Below are positions 27,586-37,342 of a stretch of 64,000 nucleotides of DNA, piece by piece. The notes below the pieces were generated by a model. That model searched no databases, was not told the origin of the DNA, and saw only the letters and a list, made by a program, of their open reading frames with translations. The position numbers and the translations under genes were made by a program. The stretch comes from Aliiglaciecola sp041538045 (lineage in GTDB: Bacteria > Pseudomonadota > Gammaproteobacteria > Enterobacterales > Alteromonadaceae), in the NCBI RefSeq assembly GCF_041538045.1, contig NZ_JBGOSE010000012.1, positions 59,751-123,750 of the forward strand. The letters are read 5' to 3'. Positions within the stretch are counted from its first letter, which is position 1; every line of letters starts with the position of its first letter.

Positions 27586-29217
27586 ATGTTACGTTTGACG
27601 GATATTAAGTTACCCCTAAATCACCCAGAACAGGCCATTGAGCAAGCAATACTCAATAAGCTCAAAATTGAGCAAAGCCAGTTAATATCCTACAACATGT
27701 TCAAACGTGGCTACGATGCACGCAATAACAGAGACATCCAACTCATTTACACCTTGGATGTAGAGGTTAAAAACCAATCTGAACTACTCGCGCAATTCGA
27801 ACGAGATCCCCAAGTTCGACTCACTCCAGATATGCAATACAAGTTTGTCGCCCAAGCCCCTGCTAATTTAACTGAGCGACCCGTTGTGGTTGGCTTAGGC
27901 CCCTGCGGCTTATTTGCCGCGTTAATTCTAGCGCAAATGGGCTTTAAGCCGATTATCATCGAGCGCGGAAAAGAAGTAAGAGAGCGCACCAAAGACACCT
28001 TTGGTTTTTGGCGTAAAAAACCTCTTAATCCAGAATCAAACGTGCAATTTGGCGAAGGTGGTGCCGGTACATTTTCCGATGGCAAACTATACAGTCAGGT
28101 AAAAGACCGCAAACATTATGGTCGTAAAGTACTCCATGAATTTGTTGCCGCAGGCGCACCGGAAGAAATCATGTATGTGAGTAAACCCCATATTGGTACC
28201 TTTAAGTTGGTCAATATGGTGGAAAAGATGCGCGAAAAAATTATTGCCTTAGGCGGCGAGTTTCGCTTTAGTACCCGCGTAGAAAAGCTCGATTTAGTTC
28301 CTCAAAAACAAGGTTATAAACTCAAGGGTTTGCACTTATCTGATGGAGAATACCTAAGTTGCAATCAGGTTATATTAGCAATAGGCCACAGCGCCCGAGA
28401 TACCTTTACCGCACTTTATGAACAAGGTGTGCATATTGAAGCTAAACCTTTTTCAGTGGGCTTTCGCATTGAACATGAACAAAGCATGATCGACAAGTGT
28501 CGATTTGGTGAAAATGCCGGCAACCCAATTTTAGGGGCGGCAGATTACAAACTTGTTCATCACTGTAAAAATGGCCGCACCGTGTATAGTTTTTGTATGT
28601 GCCCAGGGGGCACTGTGGTGGCCGCAGCTTCTGAGCCAGGAAGAGTGGTCACAAATGGTATGAGTCAATATTCTCGGCATGAGCGTAACGCCAACAGTGC
28701 CATTGTTGTAGGCATTACCCCAGAGCAAGATTATCCCGACCACCCACTAGCAGGTATCGAATTACAGCGCTCCCTAGAAGATCGTGCTTTTGCCGTAGGC
28801 GGTGAGAACTATCATGCACCAGCACAGCTAATAGGCGACTTTTTATCAGGAAAAGCCAGTGCTGAATTAGGCGAGGTAAAACCCTCATACACCCCAGGTA
28901 TCACCCTTACTGATTTATCTAAGGTCGTTCCCGATTTTGTTACCGAATCCATACGCGAGGCCATCCCTGCATTTAATCGTCAAATCAAAGGCTTTGCTAA
29001 AGCTGATGGGTTATTAACGGGCGTGGAAACTCGCACCTCATCGCCCATTTGTATTAAACGAAACAAAGACTATCAAAGTGTTAACGTTGAAGGTTTGTAT
29101 CCTGCTGGCGAAGGGGCTGGTTATGCCGGTGGTATTTGGTCGGCAGGCATAGATGGTATCCGCGTCGCTGAAGCTGCGGCTTTGGCCATGGTTGCCAATG
29201 ACGAAAAACCGGAATAA
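27586..29217 (+). CDS. FAD-dependent oxidoreductase (COG2509 family)
   Basis: A 543-residue flavoprotein of the uncharacterised FAD-dependent dehydrogenase family COG2509. An N-terminal domain (about 1-95) precedes the FAD-binding VVVGLGPCGLFAALIL. Other family signatures are FGEGGAGTFSDGKLYS, SVGFRIEHEQ, CMCPGGTVVAA and the C-terminal YPAGEGAGYAGGI. It was historically loosely linked to glutamate synthase-like or NAD(FAD)-utilising dehydrogenases, but the substrate is unknown. The DUF3754 gene follows 22 bp downstream and is likely cotranscribed. Confidence 0.88.
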   Translation: MLRLTDIKLPLNHPEQAIEQAILNKLKIEQSQLISYNMFKRGYDARNNRDIQLIYTLDVEVKNQSELLAQFERDPQVRLTPDMQYKFVAQAPANLTERPVVVGLGPCGLFAALILAQMGFKPIIIERGKEVRERTKDTFGFWRKKPLNPESNVQFGEGGAGTFSDGKLYSQVKDRKHYGRKVLHEFVAAGAPEEIMYVSKPHIGTFKLVNMVEKMREKIIALGGEFRFSTRVEKLDLVPQKQGYKLKGLHLSDGEYLSCNQVILAIGHSARDTFTALYEQGVHIEAKPFSVGFRIEHEQSMIDKCRFGENAGNPILGAADYKLVHHCKNGRTVYSFCMCPGGTVVAAASEPGRVVTNGMSQYSRHERNANSAIVVGITPEQDYPDHPLAGIELQRSLEDRAFAVGGENYHAPAQLIGDFLSGKASAELGEVKPSYTPGITLTDLSKVVPDFVTESIREAIPAFNRQIKGFAKADGLLTGVETRTSSPICIKRNKDYQSVNVEGLYPAGEGAGYAGGIWSAGIDGIRVAEAAALAMVANDEKPE

Positions 29218-29239
29218 GCACAAGCAAGCAGGGTAAACA

Positions 29240-30523
29240 TTGGTGATACAGCAAAGTAGTAAAAAAGATAGGTTTATTCCGTTAAGAAAAACAGACCTAA
29301 TCAATGCCTGTATAGTACAAGGACAGCTAGTTGAAGCTGATAAAAAAGCCTTTACGGAGCTATGTCATATACTGGTTAGCACCCTACATTTTGAATATCA
29401 TCAAACCCTTGAAACGTTAAAAGACAACTACGCGCCTTTTGATCCTAACGCTGACACTCTACCCGTTCATGCCACCTCGCAAGCATCCTTAGAAGATAAA
29501 CAGCAGGTATTCGCACAAACCTTTGCTCAGGTATTAAATGCCGCGAACTTTGAAAAGGTGACGGAACAAGATTTACAAGAAGCTCTGCACGAAGCCTCTT
29601 TATTTAAAGTAAGACTAGAAGTGGAATTTTCAGATTTTGCCGAAGTGGTATTTTATCGTCGTGGTGAATACCAAAAAACCGAAACCTTAAGTAAGTTTTG
29701 GGGTTTAAAAAAACAACAAGTCACGTTCACCAATTACGACAAAATTGCGGTATACATTAAGTTTAAAAACGCTGAATATTTTGCACAAAAGAAAGCGAAA
29801 AATCTTAATTTCGAACCAGACTCTACCATCATAAAGTTATTCCAAAACGTACCCAAAGCAGATTTAGAAATGCTCTTTCCCAACAGTGAGGTGCGCATGC
29901 GTACCCTAGACAAAGCCATCATCGGTGGCTCGGCATTAGTGGGCGGAACTGTGGTACTGGTAACAAAGTTAGGGGCTTCCCTATTGCTAATGGCAGGCCT
30001 AATCAGTTATTGGGTTGGTCTTTCCGATAAAGCCGTCACCATTGGCACCCAAGAACTTATCGCCCTTTGTGCCGGAGCTGGCGTGATTGGCGGTTTTATA
30101 TTTAAGGAATGGAGTAAGTTTAAAAATCGTAAATTAAAATTTATGAAAGCTCTGGCAGATAACCTCTATTTTAAAAATCTCGACAACAACGCTGGGGTTT
30201 TTCATCACCTAATTGATGCCGCTGAGGAAGAGGAGTCTAAAGAAGCCATACTCGCCTACTACTTTTTACTGATCAGCCAACACCCTATCAGCAGCGAACA
30301 ATTAGATCAGCAAATTGAAGAATGGTTTGCTCACCAATTCAATTTTGAAATTGATTTTGAAATCGAAGATGCGCTAAATAAATTGCACCGATTTGGCCTC
30401 ATCGAAAAGCAAGATACCCTCTATCGCGCCCTACCTCTCAATCAAGCCCATGCTCAACTCGATAAAGAATGGGACAATATATTCAGTACGCCGGTAAATG
30501 AAAGCGATTCAAAACTCACTTAG
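29240..30523 (+). CDS. DUF3754 (TMEM143-like) membrane protein
   Basis: A 427-residue protein starting at TTG 29240 or the adjacent GTG. The N-terminal signature DRFIPLRKTDLI is typical of DUF3754/TMEM143-family proteins. A large soluble domain is followed by two hydrophobic helices (about 230-255 and 265-285) and a C-terminal soluble region. There are no catalytic motifs and the biochemical role is unknown. It probably shares a transcript with the upstream COG2509 flavoprotein. Confidence 0.75.
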   Translation: MVIQQSSKKDRFIPLRKTDLINACIVQGQLVEADKKAFTELCHILVSTLHFEYHQTLETLKDNYAPFDPNADTLPVHATSQASLEDKQQVFAQTFAQVLNAANFEKVTEQDLQEALHEASLFKVRLEVEFSDFAEVVFYRRGEYQKTETLSKFWGLKKQQVTFTNYDKIAVYIKFKNAEYFAQKKAKNLNFEPDSTIIKLFQNVPKADLEMLFPNSEVRMRTLDKAIIGGSALVGGTVVLVTKLGASLLLMAGLISYWVGLSDKAVTIGTQELIALCAGAGVIGGFIFKEWSKFKNRKLKFMKALADNLYFKNLDNNAGVFHHLIDAAEEEESKEAILAYYFLLISQHPISSEQLDQQIEEWFAHQFNFEIDFEIEDALNKLHRFGLIEKQDTLYRALPLNQAHAQLDKEWDNIFSTPVNESDSKLT

Positions 30524-31013
30524 TTAAACACCTTATAAAGTCCCTTCTGATATTTCGCGAAGCAATTTATATTTTTTTGTGTTCTATCTATCCCCATTGA
30601 CGTTCAAAACAACACGACATCTATGTTGTTTGCATCAATTGAACATAGCGCGCAGCCTCAACTAACTATAATGGTTGAGCATGACAATCTAATTTGGGAA
30701 TAAGATGAATTTATGATACTGCACATTGAGTATTTAACTCTTGATACATACTCAGAACCCGTTAATTTTCAGCACATAGTTTGTATCTGCACCCTGTTGA
30801 ATGTCATCACAGGCATGGGTTAGCATTTTCAGTGGAAACAATACTGCCATTGCCTTAAATTTCCCCAGCCAAGCTCCATATTCATCTTGTACTAAACTAC
30901 TCGCCCAGTAAAAAAACCAATCATCCTCGGTATTTACCGTTAGTCATATTTTCCGCAAATAGGCTTTTTAGGTGGTTAAGCTTTGTCTCACTAACTAACG
31001 AGAGGAAACAAAC
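30524..31013. other. 490-bp intergenic region with a gene remnant
   Basis: No intact gene is visible. The interval holds a decayed minus-strand coding stretch at 30752-30947, listed separately, and in its last 60 bases the promoter region and SD (GAGAGGAAA) of the following hydrolase gene. The first 220 bp show nothing recognisable. Confidence 0.6.
30752..30947 (-). pseudogene. remnant of a small protein gene (frameshifted or 5'-decayed)
   Basis: On the minus strand a clean reading frame of 61 codons runs from 30937 to a TGA at 30752 but has no ATG/GTG/TTG start at its head and a stop just upstream. Its translation is protein-like, with segments DDWFFYWASSLVQDEYGAW and HACDDIQQGADTNYVLK. In a neighbouring frame an ATG at 30947 reads MTNGKYRG and then hits a stop, so a single frameshift near 30930 would join the two into a protein of about 65 residues. 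The family is not recognised. A sequencing error is an alternative to decay. Confidence 0.4.
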
Positions 31014-32381
31014 ATGTTCACGTCAAAACACCTAAAATCTGTTGTCATAGTTTTAATCGGTTTACTGCCTGCATTTGCGTCCTTGGCAAATGTTGTAGGA
31101 AGCTGGCAGGGAGAGCTTAAAGTTAATCAAAATACCAGTTTGCCGATGATCGTGCATTTTAGTCAGCAAGATACGCAAATTACCGCAACTTTAGATAGTC
31201 CAGCGCAAGGTGCCACCGGTATTCCCATAAACGATGTTGAGGTAACGGCACAAGCAGTAAGCTTCAAAGTCAGTGCTATTGGCATGACCTTTACTGGTAA
31301 CTTTAGTGATGCAAACACCATAATAGGCACCTTTACTCAAGGCAGTGCTCAATTGCCACTAACCCTAAACCGCAACCAAGATTCGGTAAAAGTCCCAAAT
31401 CGTCCACAAACTCCCGTGGCCCCATTTACTTATGTGAGTGAGGAAGTGTCATTTAGCAATCCCGATGCAAAAATCACCCTCGCAGGCACGTTGACGAAAC
31501 CCAAAAGAGACGGAAAATTCGCTGCGGTTATTCTCATTTCTGGCTCGGGCCCGCAAGATCGTGATGAAACCTTATTCAACCACAAGCCCTTCGCTGTGAT
31601 TGCCGACCACTTAACCAAGCAAGGTTTAGCCGTTTTACGTTTTGATGATCGCGGAACCGCGCAATCTGAAGGTAATTTTGCCACTGCCACCAGCGCAGAT
31701 TTTGCCACCGACGTGCAAGCGGCTGTTACATACTTAAGCACTCGCTCAGACATTCTGGCTGATAAAGTTGGCCTAATTGGACACAGTGAAGGTGGTATGA
31801 TCGCCCCTATGGTTGCCAGCAACAATCATGACATTGCCTTTGTGATTATGCTTGCTGGTTTAGGGGTAGATGGTGTGACCTTAGTTACTCAGCAATCCTA
31901 TGATATTCAAAAGTTAATGGGCAAAAAAGAAGCAGCCCTGCGCACAGAGCGCCAACAAGACACGCAATTGTACACACAAATAGTTAATGGCATGGCCACC
32001 GACGAGATCCGTGATTATTTTCTGCAACAAGGACTAGGGGAAACCGCAGCTAGCGCTAAAGCTCAACAATTGGGTTCAGATTGGATGCGCCTTTTTCTTG
32101 GCTACCAACCACAACACTATTTGAATAAGGTTACCAGCCCTATCCTCGCCATTAACGGTAGCAAAGATTTGCAAGTGGATGCAAAAGCCAATTTAGCTGG
32201 ACTAGAACGCATTTTAAAAGCAAATAAACACCCTGATTTCGAGATAAAGTCACTGCCAAATTTAAATCACTTATTTCAAAAAGCAGACACAGGATTACCC
32301 AACGAGTATGCTACTATCGAGCATACGATGGATACTCAAGTGCTTGTTTTAATGGCTAAATGGATAAAAGCTAGAATTTAA
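31014..32381 (+). CDS. secreted alpha/beta hydrolase with N-terminal beta domain
   Basis: An exported hydrolase with a signal peptide at about 1-25 (ending ASLA). A beta-rich domain (about 27-125) resembles those found before EstA-like serine hydrolases. The alpha/beta hydrolase domain starts with VILISGSGPQDRDE (oxyanion region) and has the nucleophile elbow GHSEGG, the acid in NGSKDLQVD and His in LPNLNHLF. It is likely an esterase or peptidase acting in the periplasm. Its stop codon overlaps the start of the LytS-type kinase, making a three-gene operon with a two-component pair. Confidence 0.85.
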   Translation: MFTSKHLKSVVIVLIGLLPAFASLANVVGSWQGELKVNQNTSLPMIVHFSQQDTQITATLDSPAQGATGIPINDVEVTAQAVSFKVSAIGMTFTGNFSDANTIIGTFTQGSAQLPLTLNRNQDSVKVPNRPQTPVAPFTYVSEEVSFSNPDAKITLAGTLTKPKRDGKFAAVILISGSGPQDRDETLFNHKPFAVIADHLTKQGLAVLRFDDRGTAQSEGNFATATSADFATDVQAAVTYLSTRSDILADKVGLIGHSEGGMIAPMVASNNHDIAFVIMLAGLGVDGVTLVTQQSYDIQKLMGKKEAALRTERQQDTQLYTQIVNGMATDEIRDYFLQQGLGETAASAKAQQLGSDWMRLFLGYQPQHYLNKVTSPILAINGSKDLQVDAKANLAGLERILKANKHPDFEIKSLPNLNHLFQKADTGLPNEYATIEHTMDTQVLVLMAKWIKARI

Positions 32382-33442
32382 TGATGTTACGATCTTTTGT
32401 ATTTTTACAATTACTGGGTTGGTTGCTGTTTGGAGCAATCAACTTTTTCAGCAGGGCCATGCTGCAAGGAGGCACTTGGGTAGAATTTATTTCTACAAGT
32501 GTCTTGGTGATAGTGGGATTGTTAGTATCTAGCGGATTAAGACGCTTCTATCACCGCCCTAAAGTACTTAAATTGCCACCTGGAATGTTAGTTTTAACCG
32601 CCTTTTGTGCAAGCATAGTGGCTGGTATTTTTACTACCTTAGTAGTGTTTATCTTATTCGAGCCCTTTGCTCAAACCCTCTACAACACCCCAACGTTATT
32701 TACTGTGATGCAAGTTACCTCCAACATTATCAACCTGAGTTTGGTGATGATCATTTGGTCGGCTTTGTATTTTGCTATTAAGCGTTATCACAAATATGAA
32801 CAAATGAAGGCGGAGAAATTAGCCTTAGACAGCACCCTCAAACAAGTGAGCTTAGAGGCATTAATCAATCAATTAAATCCTCATTTTATGTTTAACACCA
32901 TAAATAATATCCGTGCGCTGATTTTAGAGGATGCGAACAAAGCAAGAGACATGTTGAGCCACTTAGCCGACATGTATCGCTACACCCTCAACACCGACAA
33001 TAGCCATCTAGTCACCTTGGCCGACGAGTTAACCATGATAGATGACTATCTAGCCTTGATGGAAATTCAATTGGAGGGCCGACTACAGACTGAGTTTGAC
33101 GTTGAGGCTGCTAGCCAAGCCGCGTTCATCCCCCGAATGATGCTGCAACTGTTAGTTGAAAACGCAATTAAATATGGTATTGCCAACAAAAAACAAGGTG
33201 GACAACTTACCCTAGTGGCCAAACGTCAATCTGAAGCTTTATTTTTGCAAGTTCGTAATACCGGAAAAATCGAAAATAGCTTACAAGATAGTACAGGTAT
33301 GGGGTTAAACAATATCCAACAACGTTTAGCCCTGCTGTACGCTGATAAAGCCTCTATTACCATGACTGAACAAGACGCCCAGGTTGTGGTGACCATATTA
33401 TTGCCATGGAGTACAAGTGATGATTCGCGCAGTGATAGTTGA
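32381..33442 (+). CDS. LytS/YehU-type sensor histidine kinase
   Basis: A membrane sensor kinase of the His_kinase (LytS) family. About four helices lie in residues 1-135, with no extracellular sensor domain. The phospho-acceptor motif is LNPHFMFNTINNIR, with the conserved His in NPHF. The ATPase domain contains LLVENAIKYGI and the G-box GMGLNNIQQRL. It overlaps the upstream hydrolase stop by one base and the downstream regulator by about 20 bp, so all three are coupled. The partner is the LytTR regulator that follows. Confidence 0.9.
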   Translation: MMLRSFVFLQLLGWLLFGAINFFSRAMLQGGTWVEFISTSVLVIVGLLVSSGLRRFYHRPKVLKLPPGMLVLTAFCASIVAGIFTTLVVFILFEPFAQTLYNTPTLFTVMQVTSNIINLSLVMIIWSALYFAIKRYHKYEQMKAEKLALDSTLKQVSLEALINQLNPHFMFNTINNIRALILEDANKARDMLSHLADMYRYTLNTDNSHLVTLADELTMIDDYLALMEIQLEGRLQTEFDVEAASQAAFIPRMMLQLLVENAIKYGIANKKQGGQLTLVAKRQSEALFLQVRNTGKIENSLQDSTGMGLNNIQQRLALLYADKASITMTEQDAQVVVTILLPWSTSDDSRSDS

Positions 33443-34142
33443 TGATTCTCGTTTAGCTCGATTAGAGCTGCGGAATCTATTGGAACAGGTAAAAGACATT
33501 GAGGTTGTAGGCGAAGCTCAAGACGTTGATGACGGTCTCGATCTCATTGATGAAACCAATCCAGATTTAATTCTGCTCGATATCAATATGCCAGAAAAAG
33601 ACGGCTTCGATTTACTCAGCGAATTAGATACTGTACCCCAAGTAATTTTCACCACCGCCTATGATCAATACGCAATTAAGTCATTCGATTTCAACGCTTT
33701 AGACTATATTTTAAAACCCGTTACCGCGGCTCGACTCGAACAAGCCATTGAAAAGGTCAGAGATAAGCTAAGAACAACAGCGCAAACCCAAAACAAAAAT
33801 GATTTACTCACACCCGAAAGCCGCTTTTTTGTCAAAGAAGGCGAACAATGTTGGTTAGTTAAGATGGCGGATGTGCATTTAATTGAATCTGTTGGCAATT
33901 ATAGTCGGCTGTATTTTAACGGCAACAAACCGATGATCTACAAAGCCTTAAGTAAAATTCAAGCTCGTTTAGAGCCCGGTTTATTTTTCCGTGCTAACCG
34001 CCAGCAGTTAGTAAATATGAGTGAAATAGACGAGGTTTCCCCGCTGCTAAATGAAAGTTTGGAACTCACCTTAAAAAACGGCGTAAAAGTCAGCGTATCA
34101 CGTCGCCAAAGTGTAGAGTTTAAAACCCTATTTAAACTCTAA
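33420..34142 (+). CDS. LytTR-family response regulator
   Basis: A cytosolic DNA-binding response regulator. The receiver domain (about 1-120) has the acidic VDDSR, the phospho-acceptor Asp in LLLDINMPEKDG and the conserved Lys in LKPV. A LytTR DNA-binding domain follows (about 135-240) with LIESVGNYSRLY and FRANRQQLVN. The ATG at 33420 is preferred to the GTG one codon earlier. It overlaps the kinase gene. Targets probably include its own operon with the secreted hydrolase; this is inference. Confidence 0.92.
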   Translation: MIRAVIVDDSRLARLELRNLLEQVKDIEVVGEAQDVDDGLDLIDETNPDLILLDINMPEKDGFDLLSELDTVPQVIFTTAYDQYAIKSFDFNALDYILKPVTAARLEQAIEKVRDKLRTTAQTQNKNDLLTPESRFFVKEGEQCWLVKMADVHLIESVGNYSRLYFNGNKPMIYKALSKIQARLEPGLFFRANRQQLVNMSEIDEVSPLLNESLELTLKNGVKVSVSRRQSVEFKTLFKL

Positions 34143-34184
34143 ACAACACATATCAAACATGGTCATAATGAGCTGTAGCTTAAT

Positions 34185-35615
34185 TTAAGGGGATATTTCG
34201 CAAATCTTAAACGCCTTACAGGGATAAGAATAAATTTCCGGCTGAACCGCTTTTAGCGCAGTCATTTTTTTCGCCTTAAACGCGCTTTCGAATTGACTGA
34301 TGCGTTGATAATAATCCGCGAGTAACTGCTGTTTAGTTTCTTCATCCACAAAAGCAAATGTCAGGGAGTTTGCACCGACTTTGACCAACTCCGACCAAGA
34401 CAAATTAAAGTTGGTGACCGCAGTGTAATACTCATCGGTCATATTCGAATCCCACATACCTCGGTCATCAGTTGATAACGCAACTGGTACCCCTAAGCGC
34501 AAATATTCCGGAAAAGGATGGTTAGAATAATCGTCAACATATTCTAATAACAGGTTACTGATTAAGTTAATTTCAATAAGATATTGATTGTAGCGCATCA
34601 ATAATAAGGTATCGGCATCATCAATTAGATTAAAGCCATGGCCGATGCGAGTAGCCCCTAATAAAAGCGTATCGCGAATGTGCTGATTAGGCTCGTCACT
34701 TTCTCCGGCGTGAATGGATAAGTTCACCCCATGGAACTGATGCCTAAGCTTTCGCATGGTTGATAAAAATCGTTGGGGATGACCTTTATCATTATCTTCG
34801 CGGCCAACCAAGTCAACGGCAACATAAAGCTCAGGATGTTCAGAAACAAATTTATACATCCACACTAGGCCATTTAAAGCCTGCGAAGAAAACCGCAATA
34901 ACGCGTATTGCAAACGAACTGTAACACCGCTGTCGATGGCATCTTGTTGGGCAAAACGTTTACGGTATATCTGATACACTTCTTCAGGTTCAAAACGGCT
35001 GCCATCTGCGTGAACATAACCTTGAACGCCAGCATCGGTTTCTAAATAAGATAAACCTTCAGCACCAAATGCTTGCATATTTTTGACAATTAAATTGGCT
35101 TGCATATAAGGATTAGACAGCAAAGAATTAAGACGATTCCAATGGGTTTCAAAGAACTCATCACGGCCCTCGCTGGCTTTGTCGAGTCGAATACTGTTCA
35201 TCCAAGCTTGTTTTTCTTGGGAGTTAAGATCTTGTAGACGTTTGTATTCGGACTGCTCACAGCTATCTAGCTTTTTGTATTCAAACTCTTGAATATTCAC
35301 AAATAACATTAAATAGGGAGATCTTGAACGTCTATCTGAACGGTGAGCTTTGCAATTATTTATTTTTACTTTTGTATAATAAACATAACCGTTTTGCTGT
35401 TGTTTAATGGCCTCGTTAAACCACCACGATGAACGATTCGAACCTGTGGAATGGTTATGTAAATCGCCCCCTTTGGGCATTGCATATAAAAAGGTATATA
35501 AGTCTTCAGCCGAGGCCGTTTTTTTAAAAGATTCGAACTCTTTATCAAAGGTTGCTGCAAATGTGCTAGATATAACACTCATACAAAAGATAGAGAGTAA
35601 ACACACCAATTTCAT
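34185..35615 (-). CDS. secreted adenosine deaminase-family protein
   Basis: A metal-dependent amidohydrolase of the adenosine/AMP deaminase superfamily, closest in layout to the secreted ADGF/CECR1-like group. The ATG at 35615, preceded by GGAG, gives 476 aa with a signal peptide of about 20 residues ending STFA; the ORF extends further upstream without support. Zinc-ligand motifs are GDLHNHSTGS, SIHAGES and the late STDDRGMW. It lies 81 bp after a purine nucleoside permease-family gene on the same strand, so a role in salvage of extracellular purine nucleosides is likely. Whether adenosine is the true substrate is not shown. Confidence 0.85.
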   Translation of the reverse strand: MKLVCLLSIFCMSVISSTFAATFDKEFESFKKTASAEDLYTFLYAMPKGGDLHNHSTGSNRSSWWFNEAIKQQQNGYVYYTKVKINNCKAHRSDRRSRSPYLMLFVNIQEFEYKKLDSCEQSEYKRLQDLNSQEKQAWMNSIRLDKASEGRDEFFETHWNRLNSLLSNPYMQANLIVKNMQAFGAEGLSYLETDAGVQGYVHADGSRFEPEEVYQIYRKRFAQQDAIDSGVTVRLQYALLRFSSQALNGLVWMYKFVSEHPELYVAVDLVGREDNDKGHPQRFLSTMRKLRHQFHGVNLSIHAGESDEPNQHIRDTLLLGATRIGHGFNLIDDADTLLLMRYNQYLIEINLISNLLLEYVDDYSNHPFPEYLRLGVPVALSTDDRGMWDSNMTDEYYTAVTNFNLSWSELVKVGANSLTFAFVDEETKQQLLADYYQRISQFESAFKAKKMTALKAVQPEIYSYPCKAFKICEISP

Positions 35616-35696
35616 TGTAATGGCTCCAAAGGGGCTAGTGATTGATATCAACTAGCTTAATGCTATTTGTGGTTAGAAAACGAATTCTAAGGCGGA

Positions 35697-36830
35697 CTAT
35701 TTTACTTCGTAAGGTAATTGACTCTGGTAATCATCCCAGTTGCTCACAATTTTTTGAATCACCGTATTGGCAACAGTATAGGCGGCATTTTTAGCCGGAT
35801 AACCACCGTCTGGATAAGGAGCGGTCACACTCCAACTGCTTAGTTTGTCTGCCGGTGCCATGGTATAATTACTCACGGTTCTAAGCACCATAATTCGCTG
35901 CGGATCCACTTTATCAATACGAGCAAGGCGCATTAAGGAGGTTAAGGTTCCAGAGTCTTCCATATTACTGGTCATAAAGTTAGCCGTATCGCCACCGTAT
36001 AACTTCAGCCAATCGTTAGCCCATTCGTTCAAGTGTTTCCCGTGCCAATATTTACTTGCACTTAAGGTATCCCCTTGGGTCACAAAAGGCGGTTTTTGCG
36101 CATTGGGCATGGTTTTGTATAAGGCTCTGAAGGCTTTTATCCCTTCACTATCTGGCAATTTAAGGGCTTTTGTTTCACTAAAGGCCCAATCGGCTAATTG
36201 ACTGTTTAGCTCAAAAGACACCGTATCTAACGTCCATCCCGTTGAGATGTCTTCAGGCTCTTCCGCCGGCTGTGTTGCCCCCAATGGAATAATTCCATAT
36301 GGCCAAGATGCGGGAATTTCTCGGGCATCAATTTGATAAATCAGATCACCATCAACAACGTGCTTTGCCCATGCCGCCGAGCCTAGGGATATATCTTCAG
36401 GATCGCCACCGGCAATTCCCGCAACCACCCAATAAGCTTTACTCAGATCAAAGCGCGAATCCAACCCCAATGCCATAATCGACGCGGTTGCATTGGGAAT
36501 ACCACCACCAACACAAATTACCAGCACACCGTCGTCATTTAAGTATAAGTCGTATTCGCCTAATGGGAAATCCAGCTTGTGATTGAAATTGCCACGCTCT
36601 AGCCAAAGTTGCAGTTCACCGGCGTCATCTCCCATTGCTTCACCAGACTCGTACATGGTTACCACCACAGCTTTAATAGCATGGATTTGTGCATTAAGGT
36701 TAACCTCGTTGATGGCCTCAACTTTAGCTGGTTTAGGCTGGTTGCTAGTCGTTTCGGTATTACCACAGGCGACTGTATTCGCCGCTAACAAACCCAACAT
36801 AGCTGGCTTAGCGTATTTCAAAAATGACAT
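35697..36830 (-). CDS. purine nucleoside permease (NUP) family lipoprotein
   Basis: A 377-residue lipoprotein of the NUP family, which resembles nucleoside phosphorylases in fold and was named from a Candida purine nucleoside permease. The ATG at 36830 follows a strong AAGGAG. The signal peptide ends with the lipobox NTVACG. Family motifs include VVVTMYESGE, VAGIAGGDP and MEDSGT. It lies just upstream of the adenosine deaminase-like gene on the same strand, making a purine-handling operon. It has no membrane-spanning transporter helices, so binding or phosphorolysis is more likely than permeation. Confidence 0.85.
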   Translation of the reverse strand: MSFLKYAKPAMLGLLAANTVACGNTETTSNQPKPAKVEAINEVNLNAQIHAIKAVVVTMYESGEAMGDDAGELQLWLERGNFNHKLDFPLGEYDLYLNDDGVLVICVGGGIPNATASIMALGLDSRFDLSKAYWVVAGIAGGDPEDISLGSAAWAKHVVDGDLIYQIDAREIPASWPYGIIPLGATQPAEEPEDISTGWTLDTVSFELNSQLADWAFSETKALKLPDSEGIKAFRALYKTMPNAQKPPFVTQGDTLSASKYWHGKHLNEWANDWLKLYGGDTANFMTSNMEDSGTLTSLMRLARIDKVDPQRIMVLRTVSNYTMAPADKLSSWSVTAPYPDGGYPAKNAAYTVANTVIQKIVSNWDDYQSQLPYEVK

Positions 36831-37342
36831 ATTTATACTTCTCCTTACAAGATCCCATTGCTCAACATAAAATCGTATTACATCGAACTTAAAACTTGCC
36901 CAACTGGTCAGCAATTATCATACCCTAAGCATAACTTTACCCATAAACAATGGCTAAACACCCAAAATACATAGTTAAATCATTGATATTAAACGACTAT
37001 GTTTATTTATTGGCAAACCTAAATTCAAAATTAATCTGCCAAGTTTCCTTATTCAAAACCTCGTATTTTCACCACACAAAGAACACCTTAGCCCATTAGC
37101 ACCAAATAAGGGCGCAGATTCTTAACATAGGCATAGAACCGCAGTGACATTAAAATGCGAGGTTGGGAGGGTGCTGATCTGTAGTGCAACAGGGAATAAT
37201 TGGGGAAATAAACAATAAATATAAAACATATTGCAAGGTTAACTAGGTACAACGACGACCTAGTTAACCTTGTTCCATGAACTTTAAAAAGAACTTAATT
37301 TTAAAAGTACTTAACTTCTAACAAGCTTACATTCAAAACTGC
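36831..37342. other. 512-bp intergenic region with one strong hairpin
   Basis: No coding frame of interest is seen. It carries the promoter side of the NUP operon at its left end and, near the right end, a perfect 15-bp inverted repeat listed separately. The remainder is AT-rich without recognisable features. Confidence 0.55.
37234..37272 (-). terminator. perfect 15-bp inverted repeat downstream of the serine hydrolase gene
   Basis: CAAGGTTAACTAGGT (37234-37248) and ACCTAGTTAACCTTG (37258-37272) are exact reverse complements with a 9-bp loop. It lies about 70 bp after the stop of the minus-strand serine hydrolase gene. On that strand the stem is followed by CAATATGTTTTAT rather than a clean T-run, so terminator function is probable but not certain; it could instead protect the mRNA 3' end. 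Confidence 0.45.
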
